From contig JAHFUR010000027.1 in NCBI GenBank assembly GCA_023264995.1, positions 1 through 55,882 on the forward strand: a DNA stretch of 55,882 nucleotides. The letters are read 5' to 3'. This DNA comes from Acidimicrobiia bacterium (lineage in GTDB: Bacteria > Actinomycetota > Acidimicrobiia > Acidimicrobiales > AC-14). Shown in pieces: positions 1-9,540 of the stretch. A program made the position numbers and the translations under genes. The notes beneath the pieces are model-generated. The model searched no databases. It was not told the origin of the DNA and saw nothing but the letters and a program-made list of their open reading frames with translations. The stretch's first letter is position 1; every line of letters starts with the position of its first letter.

Positions 1-1219
1 CGGCGGGTGCCGGCGGTGCCGGCGGTGCGCTGTCCGGTTGCGCGGTGGCGGCGGACGGGGTGGGCGCGGTCGGCACCGGCGTGGGGGGCGCGGCCGGCGC
101 CCCGCTGGCCAGGGCCCGCTCCAGGCGCTCGATCCGCTCGAGCAGGGCGGCGGGGGAGGCGTCGAGGTCGGGCCGGCACAGCCGGACGAAGGCCACCTCG
201 AGCAGGACACGGGGGTCGGGCGCCTCCCGCATGTCGACGAGGGCCTGGCCCAGCAGCTCCATGCCCCGCACGGTGGCCGCCCGCCCGAGCCGGTGAGCCT
301 CGGCCTCGACGGCGTCGAGCTCCTCGTCGGGCAGGCCCACGAGCGACCGGGCCACGCTCACCAGCAGCGTCTGACGCAGCCGTTCGAGCACGTCGGTAGC
401 GACCTGGCGGGGGTCCTGGCCGGCCCCGCACCGTTCGGCGATCGCGGCCACGGCCCGGGCCGCGTCACGCTCGCACAGCGCCTCGACGAACTCGCCGACC
501 GGCGCGGCGTGGTGGTCGATACCCCCGGCCGCCGCCACCTGGTCGAGGACGGACAGGGCGTCGCGCACCGACCCCTTGCCCCGCCGGGCCACCAGTTCGA
601 TCACCTCGTCGGGGAGGTCCAGGCCGGCGTCGGCGGCCACCCACTTCAGGTGGGCGGCGAGCAGGCCGAGCGGCAGCAGGCGGAACTCGAAATGTTGGGT
701 GCGGCTGCGGATCGTGGGCAGCACCTTTTGGGGCTCGGTGGTGGCCAGCACGAAGATGACGTGGCCGGGCGGCTCCTCGAGCGTCTTGAGCAGGGTGGTC
801 GACGCGTCGGTGGTCAGCATGTGGACCTCGTCGACGATGTACACCTTCCAGCGGCCCGGGGTGCCCAGCGACGCCCGCGAGACCAGCTCCCGCATGGCGT
901 CGACACCGCGGTTGGAGGCGGCGTCGAGCTCCACCACGTCGAGGGACCGTCCCTCGGTGATGGCCACACACGAGGCACAGACGGTGCACGGTTCGCCCTC
1001 GGCCGGGTTGGCACAGTTGAGGGCCTTGGCCAGGATGCGGGCCGACGAGGTCTTCCCGGTCCCTCTCGGCCCGCTGAAGAGGTAGGCGTGGGACACGCGG
1101 CCTTCGCGAACCGCGTTGCGCAGTGTCTGGCTGACGTGGTCCTGGCCCTTGAGCTCGGACCACCGCTGGGACCGGTACCGCCGGTACAGCGACTGGTAGG
1201 CCGGTGAGCCCTCTGTCAT
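1..1219 (-). CDS. dnaX: DNA polymerase III subunit gamma/tau, 3' end cut by window edge
   Basis: This is the AAA+ clamp-loader subunit that loads the beta sliding clamp at the replication fork. The reading frame starts at ATG 1219 and is still open at base 1, so only about 406 N-terminal residues are visible. Walker A (GPRGTGKTS) lies near residues 50-58. A zinc-binding cysteine set follows at about C69, C78, C81 and C84, then a Walker B segment (IVDEVH), and the sensor region TTEPQK. Domain III helices follow, and the frame ends in a Pro/Ala-rich linker typical of tau. The match to the family is strong along the whole visible length. The C-terminal tau domain is outside the window. Confidence 0.97.
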   Translation of the reverse strand, partial: MTEGSPAYQSLYRRYRSQRWSELKGQDHVSQTLRNAVREGRVSHAYLFSGPRGTGKTSSARILAKALNCANPAEGEPCTVCASCVAITEGRSLDVVELDAASNRGVDAMRELVSRASLGTPGRWKVYIVDEVHMLTTDASTTLLKTLEEPPGHVIFVLATTEPQKVLPTIRSRTQHFEFRLLPLGLLAAHLKWVAADAGLDLPDEVIELVARRGKGSVRDALSVLDQVAAAGGIDHHAAPVGEFVEALCERDAARAVAAIAERCGAGQDPRQVATDVLERLRQTLLVSVARSLVGLPDEELDAVEAEAHRLGRAATVRGMELLGQALVDMREAPDPRVLLEVAFVRLCRPDLDASPAALLERIERLERALASGAPAAPPTPVPTAPTPSAATAQPDSAPPAPPAPA

Positions 1220-1270
1220 AGGGGCCGACAGTACCCGGCCCCTGCCTCACCCAGCCCGGGTGCGGATGGC

Positions 1271-1735
1271 TCAGCGGCCTCCGGGGACCGTCCGGGGACG
1301 GGTCGGCGCCGCCGGCGTGGGATTTGCCCGTGCGCGGTTGGGACTGACCATGGGCTGGCTGCGCGGCCGCTCCGGGCTGAGGCCCCGGGTGCTGCGCTTG
1401 ACCAGCACCCGGTACATGGACGACAGCGCCGCCTTCTCGTCATCGGTCAGGACGACGTTCTGGGCGATGGCTCCTTCGACGGTGACCGATCGCGAGACAG
1501 GTTCCACCGGGAGGTAGCCGAGCGGGCGGGACAGCGCTCCCGGCTCCATGCCCAGCTTGTGCTCGATGGTGAACACGGTGGCCGCCGCGGGCTCGTACTT
1601 CCCGTTGATCCAGCCGCTCACCGACGACTGGGTCGTCCCGAGGGTCCGGGCCAGGTCGTCCTGCCGCAGGCCACGTGCCCGCAGCGCGTCCGCGAGGAGC
1701 CGGCCAAAGCCGTTGCGGCGGTCCTCGTCGCTCAT
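1271..1735 (-). CDS. XRE-family helix-turn-helix regulator
   Basis: This is a 154-residue DNA-binding protein. The N-terminal half is a Cro/CI-type HTH (about residues 8-65), with the recognition region around LARTLGTTQSSVSGWING. The C-terminal 90 residues are basic and Pro-rich with no recognisable domain. A longer frame opens at 1813, but ATG 1735 is preferred because GGAGA lies about 6 nt upstream and the protein then begins just before the HTH. It is divergent from the CAP-domain gene and could regulate that gene or itself; no operator was identified. The ligand and targets are unknown. Confidence 0.8.
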   Translation of the reverse strand: MSDEDRRNGFGRLLADALRARGLRQDDLARTLGTTQSSVSGWINGKYEPAAATVFTIEHKLGMEPGALSRPLGYLPVEPVSRSVTVEGAIAQNVVLTDDEKAALSSMYRVLVKRSTRGLSPERPRSQPMVSPNRARANPTPAAPTRPRTVPGGR

Positions 1736-1897
1736 GAAGTTCTCCGTTCCGTCCACCGTTCCACCGTCCACAGGCTCACGCTCCCCAGCGCTCCGACTCA
1801 TCCCACGGTACATGACTCATAAAGAAACCGGTCGCGGGCCAGGGAGATATCAGTCTAACTTGTGTGCAGCAGCTTCGCTGATGAATCATGTGCGGCG

Positions 1898-3613
1898 ATG
1901 CCACATCAGCGACACACATCATCGGCAGGACGCCGGGCCGGTGCCGGCCTGGTGCTCGTGCTGGCCATCCTGGCCGCGTCCTTCCAGGTCGCGGTGCGCC
2001 CGGCGTCAGCGGCGGCCACCTTCGAGGACCGGATGCTCGAACTGATCAACGGGGCGAGGGCGGCCCAGGGTGTGGCGCCCGTGCAGCGCTCGGCCGTGCT
2101 GGCCGGCATCGCCAGCGACTCCCCGTACCAGGGGTGCGGGTACAGCGTGGCCGGACGGTCGTCCGACATGGGGGCTCGCAACTACTTCAGCCACACCATC
2201 CTGAACTGCGGCGCCCAAGGTGCACCCGACATGCTGCGGGCCGCCGGGGTCGCCTACAGCAGCTTCGGGGAGAACATCGCCTGGGTCAATGCCATCACGG
2301 ACCCACTCGTGGCGGCCGAGCGGCTCCACAACGACCTGATGGCCAGCCCGGCGCACCGTGACAACATCCTCAACCCCGCGTTCACCCACGTCGGTGTCGG
2401 GTCGTGGCACACGGCGGCCGGCGCCACGTGGAGCGGGGGCGGGTACGCCCTGACGAACGTGTACTTGACGACGGAGGTCTTCACGTCGATGGCGGCCTCT
2501 CCGCCCGGCTCGCGCTATCACCCCGTCACGCCGAGCCGGATCCTCGACACCCGCACCGCCGGCGTCCCCCTCGGCGCGGGGGCGACGATGGACGTCCAGG
2601 TCACCGGGAGGGGTGGCGTGCCCACCGCCGGCGTCTCCGCCGTCGTCGTGAACGTGGCCGTCACCAGCCCCACGGCGTTCAGCTACCTCACGGTGTTCCC
2701 GGCCGGCGCGCCCGTGCCGCTGGCGTCGAACCTGAACTATCAGGCCGGTCAAACCGTGCCCAACCTGGTCACGGCCATGCTCGGCAGCGGCGGCCGGCTG
2801 TCGCTCTACAACGCCTACGGGTCGACGCACGTCATCGTGGACGTCGCCGGCTGGTACGACGACGGCACCGCCTCTGCGGGCGACCGCTACCACCCGTTGA
2901 CGCCCAGCCGCATCCTCGACACGCGGTCGGGCAGCGGCCCGTTGGGGGCGTCGTCGGCGATCGCGCTGCAGGTGACGGGCCGGGGTGGCGTGCCAGCTAC
3001 GGGCGTTGGGGCCGTCGTGATGAACGTCACCGTGACCGGGCCCACCGCCATGAGCTACCTCACGGTCTTCCCCGACGGGGAGGCCATGCCCCTGGCATCG
3101 AACCTGAACTTCGCGGCCGGCGACACCGTGCCGAACCTGGTGACCGCCAAGCTGGGCGCCGGCGGGCGGGTCGACTTCTTCAACGCCGCCGGCTCGGTGC
3201 AGGTGATCGCCGACGTCGCCGGCTGGTACGACGACGGCACGTCGCCGACGGGTGCGCTCTACCACCCCGTGGCCCCCGGTCGCATCCTCGACACCCGGAA
3301 CGGGGGCGGCCCGCTGGGTGCCTCGGCGTCCACGGAGCTGCAGGTGGCGGGCCAGGGTGGGGTGCCCGCGACCGGGGTCTCAGGGGTCGTGATGAACGTC
3401 ACCGTCACTGGTCCCACGGCGACGAGCTACCTCACCGCGTTCCCGACGGGTGAGGCGATGCCGCTGGCGTCAAACCTCGACTACGTCGCCAACCAGACGG
3501 TGCCCAACCTGGTGACGGCCAAGCTGGGCGCCGCCGGCCGCGTCTCCCTCTTCAACGTCGCCGGCACCACCCACGTCATCGCCGACGTGGCCGGCTGGTT
3601 CGACGCCGGCTGA
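1898..3613 (+). CDS. Secreted CAP/SCP-domain protein with three tandem repeats
   Basis: This is an exported protein of 571 residues. A signal peptide (basic start, hydrophobic core, ASA-A cleavage region) ends near residue 39. It is followed by a CAP/SCP domain with the family pattern FSH..., GEN, and HRDNIL (about residues 42-195). Three tandem repeats of 124 residues follow, each starting YHP(V/L)(T/A)P(S/G)RILDTR and ending DVAGW(Y/F)D. These repeats are known from actinobacterial surface proteins and are thought to be cell-wall associated. ATG 1898 is chosen over the in-frame codon at 1862 because it gives a normal signal peptide. The substrate is unknown; CAP proteins are often lipid-binding or protease-like. 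Confidence 0.88.
   Translation: MPHQRHTSSAGRRAGAGLVLVLAILAASFQVAVRPASAAATFEDRMLELINGARAAQGVAPVQRSAVLAGIASDSPYQGCGYSVAGRSSDMGARNYFSHTILNCGAQGAPDMLRAAGVAYSSFGENIAWVNAITDPLVAAERLHNDLMASPAHRDNILNPAFTHVGVGSWHTAAGATWSGGGYALTNVYLTTEVFTSMAASPPGSRYHPVTPSRILDTRTAGVPLGAGATMDVQVTGRGGVPTAGVSAVVVNVAVTSPTAFSYLTVFPAGAPVPLASNLNYQAGQTVPNLVTAMLGSGGRLSLYNAYGSTHVIVDVAGWYDDGTASAGDRYHPLTPSRILDTRSGSGPLGASSAIALQVTGRGGVPATGVGAVVMNVTVTGPTAMSYLTVFPDGEAMPLASNLNFAAGDTVPNLVTAKLGAGGRVDFFNAAGSVQVIADVAGWYDDGTSPTGALYHPVAPGRILDTRNGGGPLGASASTELQVAGQGGVPATGVSGVVMNVTVTGPTATSYLTAFPTGEAMPLASNLDYVANQTVPNLVTAKLGAAGRVSLFNVAGTTHVIADVAGWFDAG
2516..3613 (+). repeat. Three tandem 372-bp coding repeats
   Basis: The repeat unit begins with the Tyr codon of YHP at 2516, 2888 and 3260, an exact 372-bp (124-residue) period. 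The copies are similar but not identical, with conserved blocks RILDTR, GGVP, NLVTA and IxDVAGW. This indicates old domain duplication rather than recent slippage. Confidence 0.85.
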
Positions 3614-3623
3614 GCGGTCAGCC
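3608..3623. terminator. Short bidirectional hairpin holding both stop codons
   Basis: GGCTGA and TCAGCC form a 6-bp stem with a GCGG loop between two convergent genes. The TGA stop of the CAP gene (3611-3613) is in one arm, and the TCA that is the TGA stop of the ABC permease (3618-3620) is in the other. There is no T-run. A termination role is inference. Confidence 0.5.
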
Positions 3624-4456
3624 CCGCTGGTAGCGGCGAGCGGCGATCGGGGCGAAGACCAGGATGAACAGCGCGCACCAGAGCACGGTGCGGCCGGCGA
3701 AGTAGCCGGCGGAGTGACCGAGCACCTGCTCGGCCTTGTCGCCCAGGGAGAAGCCCCGGACGGCGTTGACGAGCTGGGTCAGGGGCTGGTTCCGGGCGAA
3801 GGCCTGCATCCAGCCGGGCATTGACTCCACGGGCACGAAGGCGCTCGACACGAATGTGAAGGGGAACACCAGGAGCCCCATGCCCTGGGCGGCCTGCGGC
3901 GTGCCGGCGATCAGGCCGAGCAGGACGAACATCCAGGTGAAGGCGAAGGCGGCGAAGATGCACAGGACAAAGGCCAGGAGCAGCCCACCGATCGGCGCCG
4001 AGGTCCGGAAGCCGACGGCAAAGCCGACGAGTGTCGTGACGGTCAGGCCGATGGTGGCCAGCGCGGTGTCGGCGACAACCCGGCCCGCCACCACGCCGAG
4101 GCGGGGAACCGGCAGCGAACGGAGCCGGTCGAACAGGCCGAGGGTGAGGTCCTCCGCCGCCCCGGTGGCCGAACCCATGCCCGAGAAGAGCACGCCGGTG
4201 CCGACGAAGCCCGGCACGAGGAAGTCGACGTAGCGGATGCCGCTGGTGATGGCCCCGCCGAAGACGTAGCGGAAGATCAGCAGGAACATGGCGCCCTGGA
4301 CCATGCCGAGGACGAAGACCTGCGGGTTGCGGATGTTGTGCAGCACGGTCCGGCGGGCAACGCTGAGCGTGGTGGTGACCGCGCCGGCGGTGCGGGTGGG
4401 CCGGGGCAGGTCGAGCAGGCGGAGGCGGTGGGTCTCGAGGGCGGGGTTGGCGGTGG

Positions 4457-4460
<4 letters not shown>
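3618..4460 (-). CDS. ABC-2 type exporter permease (DrrB-like)
   Basis: This 280-residue integral membrane protein has about six hydrophobic segments and ABC-2 permease features: an RNPQVFVLGMVQG start after a cytoplasmic N-terminus, then GFVGTGVLF and a central GLFDRLRSLPV. It resembles the DrrB/daunorubicin-resistance family of permeases that pair with a separate ATPase. Its ATG overlaps the stop of the upstream ATPase gene (ATGA at 4457-4460), so the two are co-translated. The substrate cannot be told from sequence; drug-, lipid- or antibiotic-type hydrophobic exports are typical for the family. Confidence 0.9.
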
Positions 4461-5476
<1,016 letters not shown>

Positions 5477-5732
5477 GTGCAGGTCTCTCCTAGGTGGTCG
5501 ACGTGGGGGTGGACGGTCCGGAGCTGGGGAACTCATCGCCGGCGTGGCGAGGGCCGACGCAAGGGGAGCCCGGCGCTCGACGCAGCGGCCAGGCTGGACT
5601 GCGGCACACGTATCGGCCCGCTGAGAGCTGCTGCCTCCCGGCCCTGACTCGGTTCACGGGGATACGTTGCGCAGGACCCAACCGCTGCGTGAAACGACGG
5701 GCTCCGCTAGGAAGGATACCCTGTTGGGCGCT

Positions 5733-5820
5733 GGAGGGGTGCGGGAGCGGCCGAACCGGCACGCCTGGAGAGCGTGTAGGGGGCAACCCCTCGTGGGTTC
5801 AAATCCCACTCCCTCCGCCA
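5733..5820 (+). tRNA. tRNA-Ser (anticodon GGA)
   Basis: An 88-nt class II tRNA with encoded CCA. The acceptor GGAGGGG pairs with TCCCTCC. The anticodon arm CACGC-CTGGAGA-GCGTG gives anticodon GGA. A long variable arm follows, and the T arm contains GTTCAAAT. Seryl identity agrees with the long variable arm. Confidence 0.95.
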
Positions 5821-5829
5821 CGGCATGCG

Positions 5830-5861
5830 CCGGCCCGCCCTCCGATGAGAGGGTGGGCCGG
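5830..5861 (+). terminator. Strong hairpin downstream of tRNA-Ser(GGA)
   Basis: A 13-bp stem (CCGGCCCGCCCTC with GAGGGTGGGCCGG, one G-T pair) closes a 6-nt loop (CGATGA) 9 nt after the tRNA. It has no T-run, as is common for terminators in high-GC actinobacteria. Confidence 0.65.
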
Positions 5862-5862
5862 A

Positions 5863-5884
5863 GACCGGCCCGGGAGGCCGGTCC
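5863..5884. repeat. 22-nt palindromic element, copy 1
   Basis: The arms GACCGGCC and GGCCGGTC flank a CGGGA loop. An identical 22-nt sequence occurs at 22224-22245, directly after clpS. Here it lies between the tRNA terminator and the start of tadA. Confidence 0.7.
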
Positions 5885-5902
5885 GTGGAGGCACGCGGGC
5901 CA

Positions 5903-6358
5903 GTGACTGACGAGGAGGCTATGGGACTGGCGCTGGACGAGGCGCACCGCGCCGTCGACCACGGCGACGTCCCGGTGGGCGCGGTGGCGCTCGTCGCCGG
6001 CCGGGTCGTGGCCGCCGACCACAACCGCCGGGAGGAGCGGGGCGACCCCACCGCCCACGCCGAGATCCTCGTCCTGCGGGCCGCGGCGGCCGTCGCCGGC
6101 GGCTGGCGGCTGGGCGACGTCACCCTGGTCGTCACCCTGGAGCCGTGCCCGATGTGCGCCGGCGCCCTGGTCGCGGCCCGGGTGGGCCGGGTCGTGTTCG
6201 GGGCCGCCGATCCCCGGGCCGGGGCCTGCGGCTCGCTGTACAACCTGTGCGCCGACCCCCGGCTGAACCACGACGTGGCCATCACCCGCGGGGTGCGGGC
6301 CGGCGAGGCGTCCGGCCTCCTCGCTGACTTCTTCGCCCGCCGGCGCCCCGCCCGCTAA
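5903..6358 (+). CDS. tadA: tRNA-specific adenosine deaminase TadA
   Basis: This zinc enzyme converts adenosine 34 to inosine in tRNA-Arg(ACG). The protein has 151 residues. The deaminase motif HAE is at about residues 52-54 (H52 ligand, E54 general acid) and PCPMC is at 81-85 (C82 and C85 ligands), followed by the family block GSLYNLC. GTG 5903 is preferred, giving TDEEAMGLALDEA after the start and GGAGG 11 nt upstream; GTG 5885 is an in-frame alternative. The gene lies between two tRNA-Ser genes, an arrangement often seen in actinobacteria. Confidence 0.95.
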   Translation: MTDEEAMGLALDEAHRAVDHGDVPVGAVALVAGRVVAADHNRREERGDPTAHAEILVLRAAAAVAGGWRLGDVTLVVTLEPCPMCAGALVAARVGRVVFGAADPRAGACGSLYNLCADPRLNHDVAITRGVRAGEASGLLADFFARRRPAR

Positions 6359-6370
6359 CCTGACGGCCCC

Positions 6371-6455
6371 GGAGGGGTGCGAGAGCGGCCGAATCGGACG
6401 GTCTCGAAAACCGTTGTGGCGCAAGTCACCGTGGGTTCAAATCCCACCCCCTCCG
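6371..6455 (+). tRNA. tRNA-Ser (anticodon CGA), used as an integration site
   Basis: An 85-nt class II tRNA without encoded CCA. The acceptor GGAGGGG pairs with CCCCTCC. The anticodon arm ACGGT-CTCGAAA-ACCGT gives anticodon CGA. Its 3' portion from 6397 and the downstream terminator are duplicated 3144 bp away at 9541, marking it as the attachment site of an element. Confidence 0.95.
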
Positions 6456-6501
6456 CTCGGTCTGACAGGGCTTTCGGACGCGAAAGCCCTGCTCAGACGG
6501 C
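6397..6501 (+). repeat. Attachment-site direct repeat, left copy
   Basis: The segment runs from the anticodon arm of tRNA-Ser(CGA) through its terminator. Bases 6397-6477 are identical to 9541-9621 (81 bp). The match continues to about 6501 with two further substitutions after the first mismatch at 6478. A duplicated tRNA 3' end is the classic footprint of tyrosine-recombinase integration. Confidence 0.9.
6467..6490 (+). terminator. tRNA-Ser(CGA) terminator hairpin
   Basis: A perfect 10-bp stem (AGGGCTTTCG with CGAAAGCCCT) has a GACG loop and begins 12 nt after the tRNA. The copy at 9611-9634 keeps the stem and changes only the loop. Confidence 0.75.
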
Positions 6502-6520
6502 ATGCGAGGGTGGTCACCGC

Positions 6521-7410
6521 CGGCGACCGAACGGGTCCGCCGGCGCCGTCACCGTCCACCGCAGCCAGGGCGCCACCGTCGAGCGGGCGCACGCCTTGGA
6601 GGACGGCGGCGGGCGGGAGCTGGCGTACGTGAAGATGAGCCGGGCCAAGGACCAATCGACGGTCTACGTCGTGGCCGACTCTGCAGAGCAGGCCGCCGAG
6701 GACCTGCGCCGGAACTGGAAAGTCGAGCGCCGACTGACCTGGGTCATCGACCGGCCGGAGGCCACCGACCGCACCGCCGGTCGCCGTCGGGACGTCGACG
6801 CCGCTCTGCGACGGGGCGGGCTCCTGGCCGAGCGCCATGCCATCCTCGCCTCCGTGCCGGCCGACCCCACCGCCGCCATCCGGGCGGCCGAGCTTGAGCT
6901 GGATCGCCTACGCCGCCAGCGGGCCGACCTGGAGACCGGTCGAGGCAGCTACGCCAATCACCGCCTGAACCGGGCCGTGATCGCCCACGACGAGGCAACC
7001 AGGAACGTCACGCGGCTCCAGGGCAACCTGACGAGAGGGCGCCTGCCCCGGCGGGAGCGGCGCGAGGAGGAATCGGAGTTAGCCAGATGGCGGGTTCGTG
7101 CCGCCGTCGCAGCCAAGACGCTCGCCGAGATCCGTGTGCCCGAGCAGCGACATCTCGACAGCGACGAGAGCAAGGTCGGCGCCGATCTTGCCGGCCTTCA
7201 CGGCCAGCGGTTGACCGAGCCGACTGGTTGGCCAGGCACCCAGAGGCAGCCCGTCGCCTCGACGGCATCGAACGCGAGGTCGAGACGCTCAACGTCGCCG
7301 ATCGTGACGGTGCCGCCGGGAACCTCGGGCGTGACGCCTGGCGCGACTGGCCGTGGTTGCGCGACACGCCGGTCAAGGACCGTGGTCTCGACCTGGGCCT
7401 CGGGCGCTGA
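6521..7410 (+). pseudogene. Remnant of a MobF/TrwC-type relaxase-helicase C-terminus
   Basis: The frame starting inside the tRNA repeat has no start of its own. From about 6530 it reads AVTVHRSQGATVERAH and later YVKMSRAKDQSTVYV, which are helicase motifs V and VI of the RecD-like domain of conjugative relaxases. An Arg/Glu-rich coiled region follows. Near 7205-7215 the frame is lost. The continuation DWLARHPEAARRLDGIERE is in the +1 register and ends at 7410. Everything upstream of motif V is missing, so this is a truncated, frameshifted fossil. The relaxase at 43746 in this window belongs to the same broad family. Confidence 0.75.
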
Positions 7411-7585
7411 CAAGCCGAAGGGCTGCTCTTCGCACCGGGGTCGGCTGAGGGGTTATCGGTTAGTCCGGGCGGCGCGGCACCAAGCGAGATCCAGCGATTC
7501 CGCCCGACAGGGCGGTGACGCAGACGATCGTGCCGTTGCCATCAGGAGTTGCTCGTCTGCTTCTCTACAATTGCCGACGGTGCGG

Positions 7586-8006
7586 ATGCCGTCCCTGGGC
7601 GTTGATTTCTGGGAACTCGAGTCTGGGGAGGCGCGGCATGAGGAGGCGCCTCAGTCATTCCATATTCCGCCGCGGCCTGATCGTGAAGCGCTGCGTCCCG
7701 GGCAGCACGCGAAACTACTCTTCATGCTGGAGGGGAATGAGGACGACGGCAGCGTGGGCCTGCAGGTTGAGCGCATGTGGGTGGTTGTCGCTGAAACGCT
7801 CACTGACGGCGTCTACATCGGACTTCTCGAGGGACCAACCGGCGTCGTACGAGCCAAGCGCTGATCTTTACCTCGTGCGGGGTGCGGAGGTTCCATTTCG
7901 ACCGGAGCACGTCATTCAGATCAAGGGTCGGCCCATGCGGTTCGGGAGGACGTTCAGGCTGCCGAGGCCGGTTCATCGGTGGCCAAGAGAAATGACATCG
8001 ACTTAG
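7586..8006 (+). pseudogene. Frameshifted DUF2314-like protein
   Basis: From ATG 7586 the frame encodes a small protein containing FHIPPRPDREALRPGQHAKL and RMWVVVAETLTDGVYIGLL. It then ends at 7864 in an unrelated tail. In the next register the expected continuation, DQPASYEPSADLYLVRGAEV followed by PFRPEHVIQI, is read through to 8006. Joined, the two halves resemble the DUF2314-like fold (WV.V....YIG.LDN.P......GAEV.F.PEHI). A one-base loss near 7830 explains the break. A sequencing error cannot be excluded. Its role is unknown. Confidence 0.6.
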
Positions 8007-8228
8007 CTGAGACGGGCGATCGATAGGTGCCGATCGCGGGTCGGCGGTCGGCAGCCCATGGCTAGGCAGTATTCAGCGACCTCGGTGTTCTCGCTCGCAG
8101 TCCTAGCGGACGGGGTCACCCCGCGGTGGGCTGTCCGAGCCGAACCGTTGGCTGTTGCCGCTCATCCCGCGGTCATTTGGGGGCTGGCCCTCATGGTCGC
8201 GCGCCGCCCGCCGTCCACAATGGCCAAC

Positions 8229-8465
8229 ATGAGGCAAGTCCGTGGCCAGCTCACGACGATCGTGAGCGCGATCGCACTGGCAGTGGTCCTCACGGGCTGC
8301 CCTATTGGTCGGGAGACGACTTGCAGCAGGGGCGAGCACGTCGTCAGGTCGATCGAGGCGCCCGAAACTGGACGAACTTGCGTTCGCAACGGCCAAACCC
8401 CACCGAAAGGATACGAGGAGTACCCCGCTGGCAACGTGCCTACCTACATGGACGAGGACGACTGA
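8229..8465 (+). CDS. Small SCO0607-like lipoprotein
   Basis: A 78-residue exported lipoprotein. A signal sequence (MRQVRGQLTTIVSAIALAVV) ends in the lipobox LTGC. The mature part carries CSRGEHVV, a second Cys pair and PPKGYEEYPAGNVPTY, resembling the actinobacterial SCO0607 lipoprotein family (CSxGEYPV...PPxGYxxYPxGxVP). ATG 8220 is an alternative start three codons upstream. The function of the family is not known to me. It lies within the tRNA-bounded island. Confidence 0.65.
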   Translation: MRQVRGQLTTIVSAIALAVVLTGCPIGRETTCSRGEHVVRSIEAPETGRTCVRNGQTPPKGYEEYPAGNVPTYMDEDD

Positions 8466-8771
8466 GCATGCGTCCTCGACGCCGAGCTGCAATGCACCCG
8501 CGTGCCATCACTGGATGACCGAGCGGTAGGTGTGTCGTGGTGCATCGGTCGGGTGACGCGCCGTTCGACCGGGATCTACGGTACCCGTACTTGCCGCTCG
8601 GGTCGCTCGACTTGCAGCGTCGTCGAGCGCGTCTTCCCCGATGCGGAGACGGCGCAAATGTGCGCGTGATGGAGACGCCGCCGGGCTGGTTCGGCGAGAG
8701 CGGCTATTCGGCGTTCCCCGACTGCCGTTGATGTGGCTGCACCGAACACCGGGGCGGCGTACGCTCGAACT
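8466..8771. other. Gap of about 300 bp without a supported gene
   Basis: Several short frames are open but none has a convincing start, Shine-Dalgarno sequence or family resemblance. One plus-strand frame ends in VFPDAETAQMCA and could be gene debris. I see no RNA gene or strong hairpin. Confidence 0.5.
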
Positions 8772-8936
8772 GTGTCAGTCGCCGAGAACACCGGGGAGTC
8801 AAGCCACCTCACGGTGGTCACTCCGAAGGAGGCGCTGCAACGAGCGCGGCCTCTTCCGAGCGACGACGACATGGTGATCGAGGGCCTCACCGACGACGAA
8901 TGGGACGCGTTCGAGCAAGCGCTCTCTGATCGGTGA
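8772..8936 (+). CDS. Putative VapB-like antitoxin
   Basis: A short acidic protein of about 54 residues, with a C-terminus (IEGLTDDEWDAFEQALSDR) rich in Asp and Glu, directly upstream of a PIN-domain gene. The stop overlaps the toxin start (GTGA at 8933-8936), the usual arrangement of antitoxin and toxin. GTG 8772 is chosen; GTG 8733 would add 13 residues. No standard DNA-binding motif is visible, so assignment rests on position, size and coupling. Confidence 0.6.
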   Translation: MSVAENTGESSHLTVVTPKEALQRARPLPSDDDMVIEGLTDDEWDAFEQALSDR

Positions 8937-9361
8937 CAGCGTCCACGTCCGTGGTGGTCGACACCATGGTCGTGTCGGCGCTCCTCCATGCCGGTCGTGA
9001 TCCGGGCGCGTCCGCCCGATATCGGTCCGCCATCGACAGTCGGACGGTCGTCGTGTCCTTCGTGACCGTCACCGAGATGCGCTTCGGTGCCATCAAGGCG
9101 GGGTGGGGCGAAATCCGGCGTCGGAGTCTGGAGCGCGTCCTCGGCGGACTCGTCGTCGTGCAGCCGGACGACGACCTCATGCGCACATGCGCCGAACTCC
9201 GGGCCAGCTGCTTGGCGGCTGGGCATGCGTTGGGCCAGAAGGTCCACGAGGCGGACCGCTGGATAGCGGCGACGGCCATGGCACTCGGCGTACATCTGAT
9301 TTCGGGTGACGCCGTGTTCGAACACGTCCCCGGTCTCGTTGTGCACAGACCGTCGACGTGA
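8933..9361 (+). CDS. PIN-domain ribonuclease toxin (VapC-like)
   Basis: A 142-residue PIN-domain protein, predicted to be a Mg-dependent RNase toxin neutralised by the preceding gene. The acidic active-site residues are present in order: D in VVDTMV (about residue 10), E in VTEMRFGA (about 47), D in EADRWIAA, and D in ISGDAVF near the C-terminus. Length and motif spacing match VapC-family proteins. It lies immediately inside the right attachment repeat. In a decayed element, survival of an addiction module is typical. Confidence 0.85.
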   Translation: MTASTSVVVDTMVVSALLHAGRDPGASARYRSAIDSRTVVVSFVTVTEMRFGAIKAGWGEIRRRSLERVLGGLVVVQPDDDLMRTCAELRASCLAAGHALGQKVHEADRWIAATAMALGVHLISGDAVFEHVPGLVVHRPST

Positions 9362-9540
9362 CGAGCCGTCCTTGAGCCCACGGCTCTCGCCGCCGCTGAG
9401 AGTGGCCGAGGAGCGAACCGCACCAGCGGGGTGGGGTGCGAAGGGGGTGCGGGGTCGATCACGCTCCGTGAAGCGACTCCCGTCGCAACTCTGTGACCTG
9501 CACTTTCGCGGCGCGAGACGGGCTCACCACGAGCACCTTC

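Noticed and set aside
1862-1897. Upstream start for the CAP-domain protein
   Set aside because: The added residues precede a normal signal peptide that begins at ATG 1898 and would spoil it.
5654-6424. Minus-strand frames across tadA and the tRNA genes, including one with a MGFEPT-like start
   Set aside because: They are antisense shadows of tadA and tRNA-Ser with no family resemblance; such sequences are common false calls next to tRNA genes.
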